Counted from the stretch's first letter, positions 46,604-55,712 are shown. The stretch: 64,000 nucleotides of DNA from Fervidibacillus halotolerans (GCF_026547205.1 NZ_CP106877.1:62001-126000); one strand, 5' to 3'. Translations and numbers: made by a program. Notes: a model not told the origin generated them from the sequence alone.

Positions 46604-46966
46604 GTGAAAGAATTGAAACTGACGGATAGTGAAAGAAAGTTTGCTGAATTGATTTGGGAACATGAACCTATTAGTTCTGGTGAACTTGTGAAACTATGTG
46701 AAAAGGAAATGAATTGGAAAAAATCTACTACGTATACAATGTTGAAAAAATTATGTGAAAAGGGGATTTTTAAAAATGAAGAGGCGATCGTTTCTTCTTT
46801 AATGACAAGGGACGAATATTATGCGAACGAAAGCATCCGTTTTGTTGAAGATACTTTTGGTGGGTCATTACCGAAGTTTTTGACAGCCTTTGTTAGCGGG
46901 AGAAAAATTAGTAAAAAACAGGCTGAGGAGTTGAAAAGATTAATTGATGAGCATAAGGAGGTGTAG
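46604..46966 (+). CDS. BlaI/MecI-family transcriptional repressor
   Basis: 120 aa winged-helix repressor. The N-terminal domain reads LTDSERKFAELIWEHEPISS followed by the recognition-helix region NWKKSTTYTMLKKLCEKGIF, and a C-terminal dimerisation helix ends EELKRLIDEHKEV. The GTG at 46604 is preferred over 46598 because AGGGGGTG overlaps the latter. Family members bind the operators just upstream and are cleaved when a partner BlaR1/M56 sensor is activated. The partner gene starts 3 bp after the stop. Confidence 0.87.
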   Translation: MKELKLTDSERKFAELIWEHEPISSGELVKLCEKEMNWKKSTTYTMLKKLCEKGIFKNEEAIVSSLMTRDEYYANESIRFVEDTFGGSLPKFLTAFVSGRKISKKQAEELKRLIDEHKEV

Positions 46967-46968
46967 AA

Positions 46969-48723
46969 GTGACAGAACGATTCCTTACCGTAGTGAATAT
47001 GAGTCTTACAGCAAGCTATGTCATCCTTTTTGTAATACTTGTTAGAATGTTGCTGAAAAAATCTCCAAAATTCATTTCCTACGCATTGTGGAGTGTCGTT
47101 GCTTTTCGTCTAATCTTTCCATTCTCATTTGAAAGCGTTTTTAGTCTTATGCCTCGGAATACAAATGTTTCTCCAATTTCCAACGATATGATCGATCAAC
47201 AAAATCCACTGATCGATAGTGGAATAGAAGCTGTGGATTCATTTGTGAACCATTCCTTTTCTTCCCCAACGAATGAGGTCAGTGTAAATCCACTACAGAA
47301 CTATATAGAAGTAGGGTCGTATATTTGGATTGCTGGTGTTATTGCGTTACTTATTTATAGCATCATCTCCATTTTCGCTTTAAAAAGACAACTAAAAGAT
47401 GCAAAACTCATTGAAAAGAATATTTATCAAGCGAACAATTTGAAAACACCATTTGTGTTTGGATTTTTTAGACCTAGAATCTATTTGCCGATTGGATTAA
47501 ATAAAGAGGAACAAAACTATATTCTACTTCACGAACAGATCCATATTCGACGAAAAGACCATTTAATTAAACCATTTGCTTTTTTCATTGTATCGGTCCA
47601 TTGGTTTAATCCATTAGTCTGGATTGCTTTTCGCTTAATGAACACCGATATGGAGTTATCCTGTGATGAAAAAGTATTGAAAGTTATGGATGGAAATATT
47701 AAAAAACCTTATGCTACCTCGCTTTTATCTCTTGCCACGAAAAAACATATTTTAAATGGAAGTCCTTTATCTTTTGGTGAAGGAGATGTGAAAAGGAGGA
47801 TTACGAACGTGTTAAATTATAAAAAACCGAGTTTTCGAATCATCTTATTTTCGATTATCATTGTAGGAATTGTTGGGATTGGTTTACTTGCAAATCCGAA
47901 AACTTCAGCTTCTCTTAGCGACTCTTCCTATCATGTTAAAGAAATTTTATATCAATCTCCTTCGTCTTCTTTGAACGATTCTTTAGATACATTACCCCAA
48001 TATAGTATTAAAGACCAAACGCTTTATAGTAAGCAGATTACTGATGAAAATTGGAGTAAGGTCGGTGAATTATACGAATATAAACTGAGCAAACAAAAAT
48101 TGTCTACATTATTTAATTCTTCTTCAAAGAATGTTCAAGAACTAATCAATCGAACAAAATTAGTATTTCGGACAGATATCGACGAAGAACATGGGACATT
48201 TGATTTGTTACTGGAACTAAAGAATGGGGAAGTACTTTTAGCATCAGGATATGATAACGAGGAAGCCAGCATTATTCACTGGTTAGTTGAATTGGAGAAA
48301 TTAGATAGTATTCATAATGAATCGAACCATAAGGATGAGGAAGACATTCAAGCATTAGTAGAAGATTTTGGAAAAACTCTTCAGAAAGTTTCCCTCTCCG
48401 CTCCAGATCATATCGTTGCGAAAAGCATTGAGGAAAATTATAGCGAATATATTACATCTGAACTACTAGAAAAATGGAAAAATGACCCGCAAAGTGCAGC
48501 TGGACGTATGGTATCTAGCCCATGGCCTGATCGTATCGATATAATAAAAATCGAAAATACTGATGAAACGCATTATACAGTTTATGGAGAGATTATTGAA
48601 GTAACTAGTTTAGAGAAGAAAAATGGTGGAGTAGCAGCTAAACGTCCGATTACTCTTGTGGTAGGGAAGGAAAATGAGCATTGGCTCATCAACGATGTAG
48701 CCGTTGGCAAATACATTCAGTAA
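46969..48723 (+). CDS. M56-family (BlaR1-like) antirepressor with non-PBP sensor domain
   Basis: 584 aa. Three N-terminal TM helices surround the zinc metalloprotease domain with HEQIH (188-192) and the downstream MELSCDEKVL; a fourth TM (about 289-306) leads to an extracellular C-terminus. In BlaR1 that region is a penicillin-binding domain with SxxK, SxN and KTG. Here the roughly 280 residues look instead like a DUF-type lipoprotein-like domain (DETHYTVYGEIIEVTSLEKK, VGKENEHWLINDV), so the signal is probably not a beta-lactam. GTG follows AAGGAGGTG. It probably cleaves or inactivates the adjacent BlaI-like repressor. No beta-lactamase gene is nearby. Confidence 0.82.
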   Translation: MTERFLTVVNMSLTASYVILFVILVRMLLKKSPKFISYALWSVVAFRLIFPFSFESVFSLMPRNTNVSPISNDMIDQQNPLIDSGIEAVDSFVNHSFSSPTNEVSVNPLQNYIEVGSYIWIAGVIALLIYSIISIFALKRQLKDAKLIEKNIYQANNLKTPFVFGFFRPRIYLPIGLNKEEQNYILLHEQIHIRRKDHLIKPFAFFIVSVHWFNPLVWIAFRLMNTDMELSCDEKVLKVMDGNIKKPYATSLLSLATKKHILNGSPLSFGEGDVKRRITNVLNYKKPSFRIILFSIIIVGIVGIGLLANPKTSASLSDSSYHVKEILYQSPSSSLNDSLDTLPQYSIKDQTLYSKQITDENWSKVGELYEYKLSKQKLSTLFNSSSKNVQELINRTKLVFRTDIDEEHGTFDLLLELKNGEVLLASGYDNEEASIIHWLVELEKLDSIHNESNHKDEEDIQALVEDFGKTLQKVSLSAPDHIVAKSIEENYSEYITSELLEKWKNDPQSAAGRMVSSPWPDRIDIIKIENTDETHYTVYGEIIEVTSLEKKNGGVAAKRPITLVVGKENEHWLINDVAVGKYIQ

Positions 48724-48815
48724 TACGATATTCAAATAAAGAAATAGATTTCAGTTTTCTTGTCGAACGATTGGAATAGAGCTTAAGCATGCCAGATTTA
48801 TTTTTTCCTCGTTTT

Positions 48816-48856
48816 AAAAAGGAGTAATCGGATGTCTGCTCGCTTACTCCTTTTCT
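48816..48856. terminator. Bidirectional terminator
   Basis: AAAAGGAGTAA pairs with TTACTCCTTTT across a 16-nt loop between convergent genes, with T-rich sequence on both outer sides. Confidence 0.8.
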
Positions 48857-48868
48857 GTTTTAAAATTC

Positions 48869-49318
48869 TTATTCATTATTCAACTGTTCATCGTTGAAAG
48901 GTTCCCATTTTCCATCAATATACACCTCTAAAATTTCCCCACCATCAGCAAAAAATTTAATGTTTTCTTGATTGGTGAGCCGATAATCGATGACTTGTAC
49001 CCTTATTTTAACCTTTTCAATCTCCGGATGATCAGATAAATAAAATAATTTCGAATTTAATTCATCAGCACCGTTTCGAACGAATTCTCCAATTAATGGG
49101 TATCGAATGGACTTTTCTAACAGATAAGCTAATTCCCGTTGTTCTTCTACTAATGAGTCAAAGTTTTCACTCGATATAATTTTTACTTGTTCAGAAACAT
49201 TTTTATGACGATTATATAAAAATTTGTTCCAGTGGCTCATCGTTGGCTCATACAATATGAAACCAATCATTAAACCGACGATAAAAGTAAAGATGACATT
49301 AGCGATTTGTTTTTTCAT
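48869..49318 (-). CDS. Membrane-anchored protein of unknown function
   Basis: 149 aa. One N-terminal TM anchor (MKKQIANVIFTFIVGLMIGF) is followed by an extracytoplasmic domain with a helical, acidic first half and a beta-rich end (KVKIRVQVIDYRLTNQENIK ... EVYIDGKWEPF). AAGGTGG lies before the ATG. No family was recognised. It converges with the M56 gene at a shared terminator. Confidence 0.55.
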   Translation of the reverse strand: MKKQIANVIFTFIVGLMIGFILYEPTMSHWNKFLYNRHKNVSEQVKIISSENFDSLVEEQRELAYLLEKSIRYPLIGEFVRNGADELNSKLFYLSDHPEIEKVKIRVQVIDYRLTNQENIKFFADGGEILEVYIDGKWEPFNDEQLNNE

Positions 49319-49934
49319 ATTTATGAGTCCACCTTTCTATAAATTTCCATTCTAATCGATTTAATATGTAAAGGATAATCGTTAGAAATGGGAAATGCAT
49401 AGCTTTACGAACATAAATGCAATCACCACTTTTCTTAGAACTATATCAAATAGGTCTGCTTAAATATGCCAAATATTGAAAAAATTGTATATTATAATTA
49501 TAACATAAAATATTTTATCTATATTTGGTTTTGTCTTATATAATGAGGATTACTACTCAAAGGTTTATTGAAAATGGATACGAGTTCTTAGTGGGATTTC
49601 GATTTAAATCTACAGTTTCTTTTAGTTAGGAGAAATAACTTTTTCCAGTCAAAGTGTCGATCGGTAGTATGATAGTTTTCTTTTGTAATTTAGAATTGTC
49701 CAATTATTATTTTTGGAATATTATAATAAATAAAAGGGATAGAAAAATAACAAAACGAACCCATTTGCATTAAATAACTTCGGTTCCTATTCTTTCATTT
49801 TCACCATATCGAATATGATGAAGGAAGAAAAGAACATTTTTATTGTTTCTTTTTTCTGAGAAAGTTGGGGCTGCTCTGTTTTTTAAACATTACTTCCTAA
49901 CTTTTAGTTATTCATTTATTAGGAGGCAATATTT
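49319..49934. other. Gap upstream of the deacetylase gene
   Basis: About 600 AT-rich bases with no supported gene. AGGAGGC at 49921-49927 is the ribosome binding site of the next gene. The promoter was not identified with confidence. Confidence 0.4.
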
Positions 49935-50909
49935 ATGAAAAAGTTATTTATGCTGTTTGGAGGTATTGTAGTCCTTTTGTTATTTTTTTATAATTATCAA
50001 TTTTATAAAAATGAAACAAGTGAGACAATTAGTAGAGCAGATTTCAAAAATCACGTAGGGAAGTTGGCGGAAGCAAATCCTAAAAATCATATCGAAACAG
50101 TTCAGGAACATACTGTCAATAAACACATCAGGATAAAAGATGAACCGAACGATCAAACAATCGTTCCTGTTTTAATGTACCACCATTTTGTAGAAGAAGG
50201 AGAAAAAGTGGGGTATACAACGATTTCTAATGTAGCATTTGAAGAACAAATAAAATATTTAAAATCGAAGGGATATAATACGGTAACTGATCAAGACATT
50301 GTTGATTATTATTATAATGGAAAAAAATTACCCGAAAACCCTATACAAATAACTATGGACGATGGATATGAGAGTAACTATAAACTTGCATATCCTATTT
50401 TAAAAAAGTATGGAATGAAGGCTACGATATTTGTTATTGTTTCAAGAATTGGGGAAGAGTATCTCCCTCCACGTTTAACATGGGATCAGATTAAAGAAAT
50501 GTCAGATTCAGGTGTTATGAGTATTCAAAGTCATACATATGACATGCATCATAAAGTAATGAAAAATGATTCAGTAGAGGTTTCAGCAATGATATCTGAT
50601 AACAATGAAGAATTTTTAAAAAGCGTTAAAGACGATCTAATTCGAAGTAAAGAAATTTTAGAAGAAAAATTAGGCAAAGAGGTCATTTCCTTATCTTATC
50701 CTTATGGTCATTATAATGAGGAAATTTTAAGTGTTGTAAAAGAAGTAGGGTTTAAATTGGCTTATACGGTGCAGTCTGGTTTAAATAATGTAAATACCAA
50801 TGAATTAGAACTATTTAGAATAAATGTCAGCTCAATGTATAATGGAAAAGCAATTGAAGAAGAAATAAAGAAGCAAAAGGAGCTTTTGAATTCGCAAAAT
50901 AATAACTAA
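49935..50909 (+). CDS. Polysaccharide deacetylase (NodB-homology), membrane anchored
   Basis: 324 aa with an N-terminal signal/anchor (MKKLFMLFGGIVVLLLFFYN). The NodB domain (about 75-310) shows VPVLMYHHF, TMDDGYESNY (D142, D143), IQSHTYDMHH (H200, H205) and LSYPYGHYNEE, that is, the catalytic Asp and metal-binding Asp/His/His of CE4 enzymes. Substrate is likely cell-wall or exopolysaccharide N-acetylglucosamine; the PgaB/IcaB or YxkH groups are the nearest in layout. No export or glycosyltransferase genes adjoin it. Intact. Confidence 0.88.
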   Translation: MKKLFMLFGGIVVLLLFFYNYQFYKNETSETISRADFKNHVGKLAEANPKNHIETVQEHTVNKHIRIKDEPNDQTIVPVLMYHHFVEEGEKVGYTTISNVAFEEQIKYLKSKGYNTVTDQDIVDYYYNGKKLPENPIQITMDDGYESNYKLAYPILKKYGMKATIFVIVSRIGEEYLPPRLTWDQIKEMSDSGVMSIQSHTYDMHHKVMKNDSVEVSAMISDNNEEFLKSVKDDLIRSKEILEEKLGKEVISLSYPYGHYNEEILSVVKEVGFKLAYTVQSGLNNVNTNELELFRINVSSMYNGKAIEEEIKKQKELLNSQNNN

Positions 50910-50999
50910 TAAATCTTAGGAATTAATATTATTAATATTTTTGTCGCAAGAGGAAAAAAATGAGAGTATAAAATATTTTGTGTAAATAGAAATGCATTA

Positions 51000-51210
51000 A
51001 ATAATGTTCATAGAAAAAGGAAGCCCCTTTCTGTAGAATAAAGTTGGCCACCCAACTCACAGAAAAGAGGTCTTCCCTATGAATCTTCTTACTATAGAAT
51101 GAATCGAAGCACTAGCACGAAATCAAAATATAGAGAAGTTTTTCCCAATCATTTCGAAACGACGATTTGTTGCATCGAGTACAAAACAAATATGGTGTTT
51201 TTTGTAAAAA
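51000..51210 (+). pseudogene. Transposase N-terminal remnant
   Basis: Around an apparent ATG at 51079 the frame reads MNLLTIE, a TGA, then IEALARNQNIEKFFPIISKR and RFVASSTKQIWCFL before stopping. Together with the preceding AGTTGG-ccac-CCAACT dyad it looks like the left end of a decayed IS. Family not determined. Confidence 0.35.
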
Positions 51211-51719
51211 ACGATTGTTGGTTTAGCGATCATACCCTTGATTGACGGTCTTAAAATCTTCGAAAATGGCTGCTCAAGTCTATAAATATACTTTACTGGC
51301 AATATTTTTTAAAAGGATGATTTCGAATGGTTAATTTTTCCAAAACACTCTTCCATTTACCTATATTCAAACCCTCCTAAATAAGTAGAAGTACCTATTC
51401 CATTTCCCCTGATTTATTTATATAATAATAATAACATTTTTAAAATTAAGTTTTGTTTTAAAAATTCATCGATTATCCTCTGAGAACTTATTCAAGGTAT
51501 TTATTCCTTGCATCCTTGTAAAACGCTTCTCTACATTCGTTCCTCAGTCAGTCATATTTTCCTTGATTTACAGTCTGTTATTAGCTCACCATTCTCCTTT
51601 GAGTTTTTCTAATCAATCAACTTTGTTGAAATGCGTTCAGTTTCTATTCGTCTCCAATACGTTTATCGTTCGTGTAAACAATAACATCCATTCCATTACA
51701 AAAAAGAAGGGAAAAGCCT
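51211..51719. other. Leader region upstream of the azole-peptide cluster
   Basis: About 500 AT-rich bases that should contain the promoter of the cluster. No clear -35/-10 pair stands out and no gene is supported. AGAAGGGAAAAG precedes the ATPase start. Confidence 0.4.
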
Positions 51720-52580
51720 ATGGATATTTTTTCGTTGGAAAATGTTCGGGTTCGAATAAAAGATAAAATGATACTCGATCTCAAAAATCGGTCAATCCAT
51801 ATTTCCAAAGGTGATGTCATCGGTATCATTGGTGAAAATGGAGCTGGGAAAACGACGTTTATTCGGGTACTTCTTGATTTAATCAAATTTGAAGGGAAGG
51901 TTGAGCGAAATATTTCCTTCCAATCCATCGGTGTCCAAATGCAAAAAAATGGATTTTCTGGTTTGATCAAAGTTTATGAATTAATTTCCTTTATTTGTAA
52001 TTCTTCAATAAAAGACAAGCAACTTACGGAGAAAATGAGGGATTTTCAGATTGATCACTTGTTAAATAAACGGGTGGAATCTTTATCAGGGGGAGAACTT
52101 CAACGGTTGACACTGTTTCTTGTCATGTATCATGATCCGGACGTTTTAATATTTGATGAGATTACAACTGGATTAGATTACCAAACTAGGAAAAGTGTTT
52201 TAAATTATTTGAAAAAAATAATAAATAATAAAACGGTATTAATGGTTACCCATTACTATGAAGAAATTGAAAAATTAGCAAACAAACTGCTCATTTTACA
52301 CCAAGGAAGGTTACTAGATTACGGTTTTATTGATTCTTTATTTGAAAAGTATGAAATATTTTCCACCTTTACTTTAAAAAAAGATGACTTTTCTCTCCTA
52401 GAGGAAACAACAGATAAGGGGTATGCATTTGAGGATAAAGTGGTTGTGATTAACAGGAGCAAAAAAGAAGAAGACAAGCGGTTACAAATTATTCAGAAAA
52501 GCAATTGTACATATGATTATAAGAAAAAAGATTTTTATTCCTTATATAAAAAAATCATTGAACAGAAGGGTGTCATATGA
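51720..52580 (+). CDS. ABC transporter ATPase of the SLS/LLS-like cluster (LlsG/SagG-like)
   Basis: 286 aa with Walker A GENGAGKTT (38-46), signature LSGGE (122-126), Walker B DVLIFDE (141-147) and H-loop LMVTHYYEE. A 70-residue C-terminal extension (about 215-286) is specific to drug/peptide exporters. It overlaps the permease gene by 4 bp. With that permease it should export the modified peptide and may also provide self-immunity. In listeriolysin S clusters the first two genes after the precursor are also ATPase and permease (llsG, llsH); here they precede the precursor. Confidence 0.85.
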   Translation: MDIFSLENVRVRIKDKMILDLKNRSIHISKGDVIGIIGENGAGKTTFIRVLLDLIKFEGKVERNISFQSIGVQMQKNGFSGLIKVYELISFICNSSIKDKQLTEKMRDFQIDHLLNKRVESLSGGELQRLTLFLVMYHDPDVLIFDEITTGLDYQTRKSVLNYLKKIINNKTVLMVTHYYEEIEKLANKLLILHQGRLLDYGFIDSLFEKYEIFSTFTLKKDDFSLLEETTDKGYAFEDKVVVINRSKKEEDKRLQIIQKSNCTYDYKKKDFYSLYKKIIEQKGVI

Positions 52581-53395
52581 AATACATACGTTACTGTTTC
52601 ATTGAACTGAAAATCATCTTATTTCGTACACCGATTGCGATGTTTTTTAGTATCCTGTTTCCACTCTTTATGATGGCGATTATCGTCGGAAGTACAGGGA
52701 ATATCGAGATTGGCGAGGGATATCATTTTATAGATAAGTATGTATTTATTGCATTAGGTCTCGGTGCAATACCAACGAGTCTCGTTTCTTTACCGATTTC
52801 AATCGCCGTTGAAAAGGAAATTGGAGCGTTCGAAAGATATGTTTTATTCGGGATCAACCCAATAGGAATTGTTCTGACAAAAATGGTTGCTCATTTTTTT
52901 ATTACATTCATTCAGTTTATAATTGTCATCTTTTTTGGATGGATCATTTTCGATTTACAATTATTACCCTTTCATTATTTTCTCCTTTTCCTCATGCATT
53001 TTAGTTTATGTATCATTGTCTTATTACTAATTGGAGTTTTATTAGCGAATTTATTTCATCGAGTGCAAGTCGTCCAGATTATAGGAATGTTTTTGATGTT
53101 TTTACTGTTAGCTTTAACAGGAGGAATTACAGACTATTCCACATTGCCAGAAACAATCAAAAACGTCATGGCTTATGTCCCCATCACTTATTTAATGAAT
53201 GATTTTTATAAAATTTGGTTTCTAGAAACGAGTATTTTACCAAACTTTTTATCTTTAGCAATCATTTATATCATCCTATTAACGCTAATCAATCTATTTG
53301 TAATCTATAAAAACTATAAATTTTTAATCATAAACAAACAAAAGGAATTTCCGTTTCATCTCGTGCCAAAACATGAGTTTGAACAAAGGAGGTGA
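52577..53395 (+). CDS. ABC-2 type permease of the SLS/LLS-like cluster (LlsH/SagH-like)
   Basis: 272 aa with six hydrophobic helices (about 17-38, 53-75, 102-126, 133-160, 165-185, 219-244) in the ABC-2 fold. ATGA overlap couples it to the ATPase. The precursor gene begins 7 bp after its stop, with AAAGGAGGTG inside the end of this gene as ribosome binding site. It is the likely membrane channel for the azole peptide. No C-terminal nuclease or extra domain is seen. Confidence 0.82.
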   Translation: MKYIRYCFIELKIILFRTPIAMFFSILFPLFMMAIIVGSTGNIEIGEGYHFIDKYVFIALGLGAIPTSLVSLPISIAVEKEIGAFERYVLFGINPIGIVLTKMVAHFFITFIQFIIVIFFGWIIFDLQLLPFHYFLLFLMHFSLCIIVLLLIGVLLANLFHRVQVVQIIGMFLMFLLLALTGGITDYSTLPETIKNVMAYVPITYLMNDFYKIWFLETSILPNFLSLAIIYIILLTLINLFVIYKNYKFLIINKQKEFPFHLVPKHEFEQRR

Positions 53396-53401
53396 ATTGT
53401 C

Positions 53402-53542
53402 ATGAATGTAAAAAATCTCGTTTTAAAAAATCATAGTTTTATGACCGAAGATCACCGATTGGACTCATTACATTACGCAGCGGGTTCTTGTTCTTGTTCT
53501 TGCTCTTGCTCCTGTTGTTGCTCATGTTCTTCATCTTCATAA
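53402..53542 (+). CDS. TOMM precursor peptide, streptolysin S/listeriolysin S-like
   Basis: 46-aa peptide. Leader (1-28) is hydrophilic and ends LDSLHYAAG; core (29-46) is SCSCSCSCSCCCSCSSSS, 10 Ser and 8 Cys and nothing else. The YAAG followed by alternating Cys/Ser closely recalls the listeriolysin S precursor (YAAG then Cys/Ser/Thr repeats). Cys and Ser would be cyclised to thiazol(in)es and oxazol(in)es by the BCD enzymes encoded downstream. A strong AAAGGAGGTG lies 4-6 nt before the ATG. Cleavage after AAG is a prediction. There are no Thr and no C-terminal tail, unlike SagA. Confidence 0.92.
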   Translation: MNVKNLVLKNHSFMTEDHRLDSLHYAAGSCSCSCSCSCCCSCSSSS

Positions 53543-53562
53543 TGGTACTTACAAAAAAATGT

Positions 53563-53587
53563 GGGACGGTGCATTGGTCACCGTCTC
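53563..53587 (+). terminator. Hairpin between precursor and modification genes
   Basis: GGGACGGTG pairs with CACCGTCTC (one mismatch) around a 7-nt loop, 20 bp after the precursor stop. The T run is weak, so it may attenuate rather than end transcription. An equivalent structure after sagA makes precursor mRNA exceed that of the enzymes in streptococci. Confidence 0.6.
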
Positions 53588-53632
53588 ATTTGTTAAAATG
53601 GGTTATTCGACATTTTCCGAGGTGATCTTTCC

Positions 53633-53923
53633 ATGAATATAAAGCAAATATCGATTTCCTTTATTTTATCAATTGTTATCACGTTTATTTTTTTTACCCT
53701 TCTCATTACTTACGATTATTCGAAAATCGATCTGTCTTCATTAAAAGAATCACAAAGTTTTTCTTTATTCGGAATCGAATATTATCGGATTGAGGTTGTT
53801 GAAGGCAAAGATCCAAAAGGCATACCGAATAACTTTAATATGTCGTTGTTTGGAATTGTACTAGGAATTCTCCTATTTTTTGTTCTTGAAATGCTGAATA
53901 AAAAACGGGCGACCAAGAGGTGA
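53633..53923 (+). CDS. Small two-helix membrane protein at the LlsX position
   Basis: 96 aa: TM1 (about 7-28), a 40-residue extracytoplasmic or cytoplasmic loop (DYSKIDLSSLKESQSFSLFG...), TM2 (about 70-88) and a basic tail (NKKRATKR). GAGGTGATC precedes the ATG. In listeriolysin S loci a small protein of similar size, LlsX, lies between the transporter genes and llsB and is needed for activity. Position, size and membrane character fit, but sequence homology was not tested. It could alternatively be an immunity protein. Confidence 0.6.
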   Translation: MNIKQISISFILSIVITFIFFTLLITYDYSKIDLSSLKESQSFSLFGIEYYRIEVVEGKDPKGIPNNFNMSLFGIVLGILLFFVLEMLNKKRATKR

Positions 53924-53930
53924 AAAAATC

Positions 53931-54794
53931 ATGCCAGTTAATAAAGGTTATGTGAATTTGCATAGCCTCATTTACGATGATCGATCGAATATTGCGAATT
54001 TATCAAATGAAAAACTTTATTCAAGTGTATTAAACGGGTATGTTCATTCCAATGCCTTTGATTATTTACTAAATGTGAATAGTATTCGTTTATCGGATAT
54101 ACGTTCCCTTGGTTTTTTCAATGAATCTGGGATTGCCAATAAAATGAATGATATTCGGGGTAAGGAGGAATTAATCGATCATAAGCATGTTTTTCATCTG
54201 CCTAAACCGAAAAAACTAAAAGCAAATCTCGTTGAAATCCTTGAAAATCGACAGAGTATCCGAAACTATGCAGAACAAAGGATGGAGCAAAAGGAACTAT
54301 CTACCCTTTTAAAATATGCCATTGGAATAAAAGATTCGAAAAAAGGTAGAGAAAATTCCATTCACCGATATTATAGTTCAGGCGGTGCTCTCTATCCAAT
54401 TTCGGTATTTGTATATATTCATAATGTCGAATATATGAAAAATGGTGTTTATTTATACCAACCATATTCCCATTCCCTTTTATTAAAAACGACCCATTTT
54501 ACCGGAAAAGAATTTTTGGCAGATAATGTACTCGATACACAAAATTGTAATATCATTCTATTATTTCATTATGAAATCAATCGAAATTATCTCAAATATG
54601 GTGAGTTATCTTTGCTTTTGGCACTAATTGAAGCGGGAATTATGGCCCAAAATATTCATTTATTAGCAAATGCTTTACATTATTCATCCTGTGATGCGGC
54701 GGGATTTAATAAACGATATGCCGAAGAACAACTACAATTAGACGGGATCAACTCCCATATCATACATTCTTTAATTATCGGAAAGGAGCGATAG
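53931..54794 (+). CDS. SagB/LlsB-like azoline dehydrogenase (nitroreductase family)
   Basis: 287 aa. The FMN-dependent nitroreductase-like domain of McbC/SagB enzymes is seen from about residue 95: ILENRQSIRNYAEQRMEQKE (RQSIRNY 107-113), YYSSGGALYPISVFVY (147-162) and the C-terminal ALIEAGIMAQNIHLLANAL. It would oxidise azolines to aromatic thiazoles/oxazoles in the precursor core. It starts 7 bp after the LlsX-like gene. The N-terminal 90 residues are typical of SagB-type rather than plain nitroreductases. Confidence 0.87.
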   Translation: MPVNKGYVNLHSLIYDDRSNIANLSNEKLYSSVLNGYVHSNAFDYLLNVNSIRLSDIRSLGFFNESGIANKMNDIRGKEELIDHKHVFHLPKPKKLKANLVEILENRQSIRNYAEQRMEQKELSTLLKYAIGIKDSKKGRENSIHRYYSSGGALYPISVFVYIHNVEYMKNGVYLYQPYSHSLLLKTTHFTGKEFLADNVLDTQNCNIILLFHYEINRNYLKYGELSLLLALIEAGIMAQNIHLLANALHYSSCDAAGFNKRYAEEQLQLDGINSHIIHSLIIGKER

Positions 54795-54797
54795 GGG

Positions 54798-55712
54798 TTG
54801 GCAGTTACTTTTGTAAAATCAGGGGATCTACTAGTGAATAGAACGGATCAAGAATTGATTTTAAAAAAGGGAGTCATTCATTCGTCTGAGATTACCATTG
54901 ATTTAGAAAATAGTGCAGAAACATTTTTAAACATGTTAGAAGAGCTCATTTCAGGGAACGAGATAACTGTTGAACGAAACCATATTTATTATCAAGACTT
55001 TATGACTTTGTACAATTATGGATTTATTACCTCTGCGTTAAATAAAACGAAAAATATATTATTTTTGGTGGAAAATCATATATCAACGGAGAAATTAAAT
55101 AACGCTTTCACAAGTTTTAATGCAGAAAAACGAAATGAGTATATTAGCGATGAGGACATAAAAAGTATTCAATCTAGCACGGACTTTATAAAAGAGACAG
55201 AAATTTTAAATAAATATAGAAATGCTTTCAAAGACTATGATTATATTTATTATCTTGCTTCATTAACCTCCCTTTATAAAATACGAGCAATCAATAAACT
55301 GATGTTGATGATTCAAAAGCCTTTCTTTTTAGGACTTGCTGATAATGAGAATATTTTTATTACAGGAATCGATCCGAAAATAACCGGTTGTTTCGAGTGC
55401 TTTGAGAAAAAAATATTGGCTAAATTCGATTTTCGTGAACTACATGTCCCAAATGAACATGGTTCAATCAGTCATTCTGAATTGTTTTTAATGGCTAGTA
55501 TTTTGCATAAGAATATTGAGCAAACGGAAGTGAACGGAATTTCCATGTTAATGGGAAATGTTCTCTATTTTTATTTTCCAAATTTTGAGTATTCCTTTGA
55601 TTTTAATAGAAGAACCATCCTCTGCAATACATGTGCTGGATTAAACCAAATCCATTTTGAGGAACAAAATATCAGATCCATCAATATTTTGAAGGAGTTC
55701 GAACAAATATGA
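54798..55712 (+). CDS. SagC/LlsY-like cyclodehydratase partner (E1/ThiF-like, zinc site)
   Basis: 304 aa, TTG start 9 nt after AGGAG. An N-terminal winged-helix-like peptide-binding region (about 1-85, RiPP recognition) precedes an E1-like fold. Cys198-x2-Cys201 (GCFECFE) and Cys276-x2-Cys279 (LCNTCAG) form the tetrathiolate zinc site usual in ocin-ThiF/SagC proteins. Overall identity to known members looks low. It should present the leader peptide to the YcaO enzyme. It overlaps that gene by 4 bp, indicating stoichiometric production of the complex. Confidence 0.82.
   Translation: MAVTFVKSGDLLVNRTDQELILKKGVIHSSEITIDLENSAETFLNMLEELISGNEITVERNHIYYQDFMTLYNYGFITSALNKTKNILFLVENHISTEKLNNAFTSFNAEKRNEYISDEDIKSIQSSTDFIKETEILNKYRNAFKDYDYIYYLASLTSLYKIRAINKLMLMIQKPFFLGLADNENIFITGIDPKITGCFECFEKKILAKFDFRELHVPNEHGSISHSELFLMASILHKNIEQTEVNGISMLMGNVLYFYFPNFEYSFDFNRRTILCNTCAGLNQIHFEEQNIRSINILKEFEQI

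Noticed and set aside
51563..51766. 67-codon frame crossing the start of the ABC ATPase gene
   Set aside because: It lies in another frame, has no ribosome binding site and overlaps the well-supported ATPase start.
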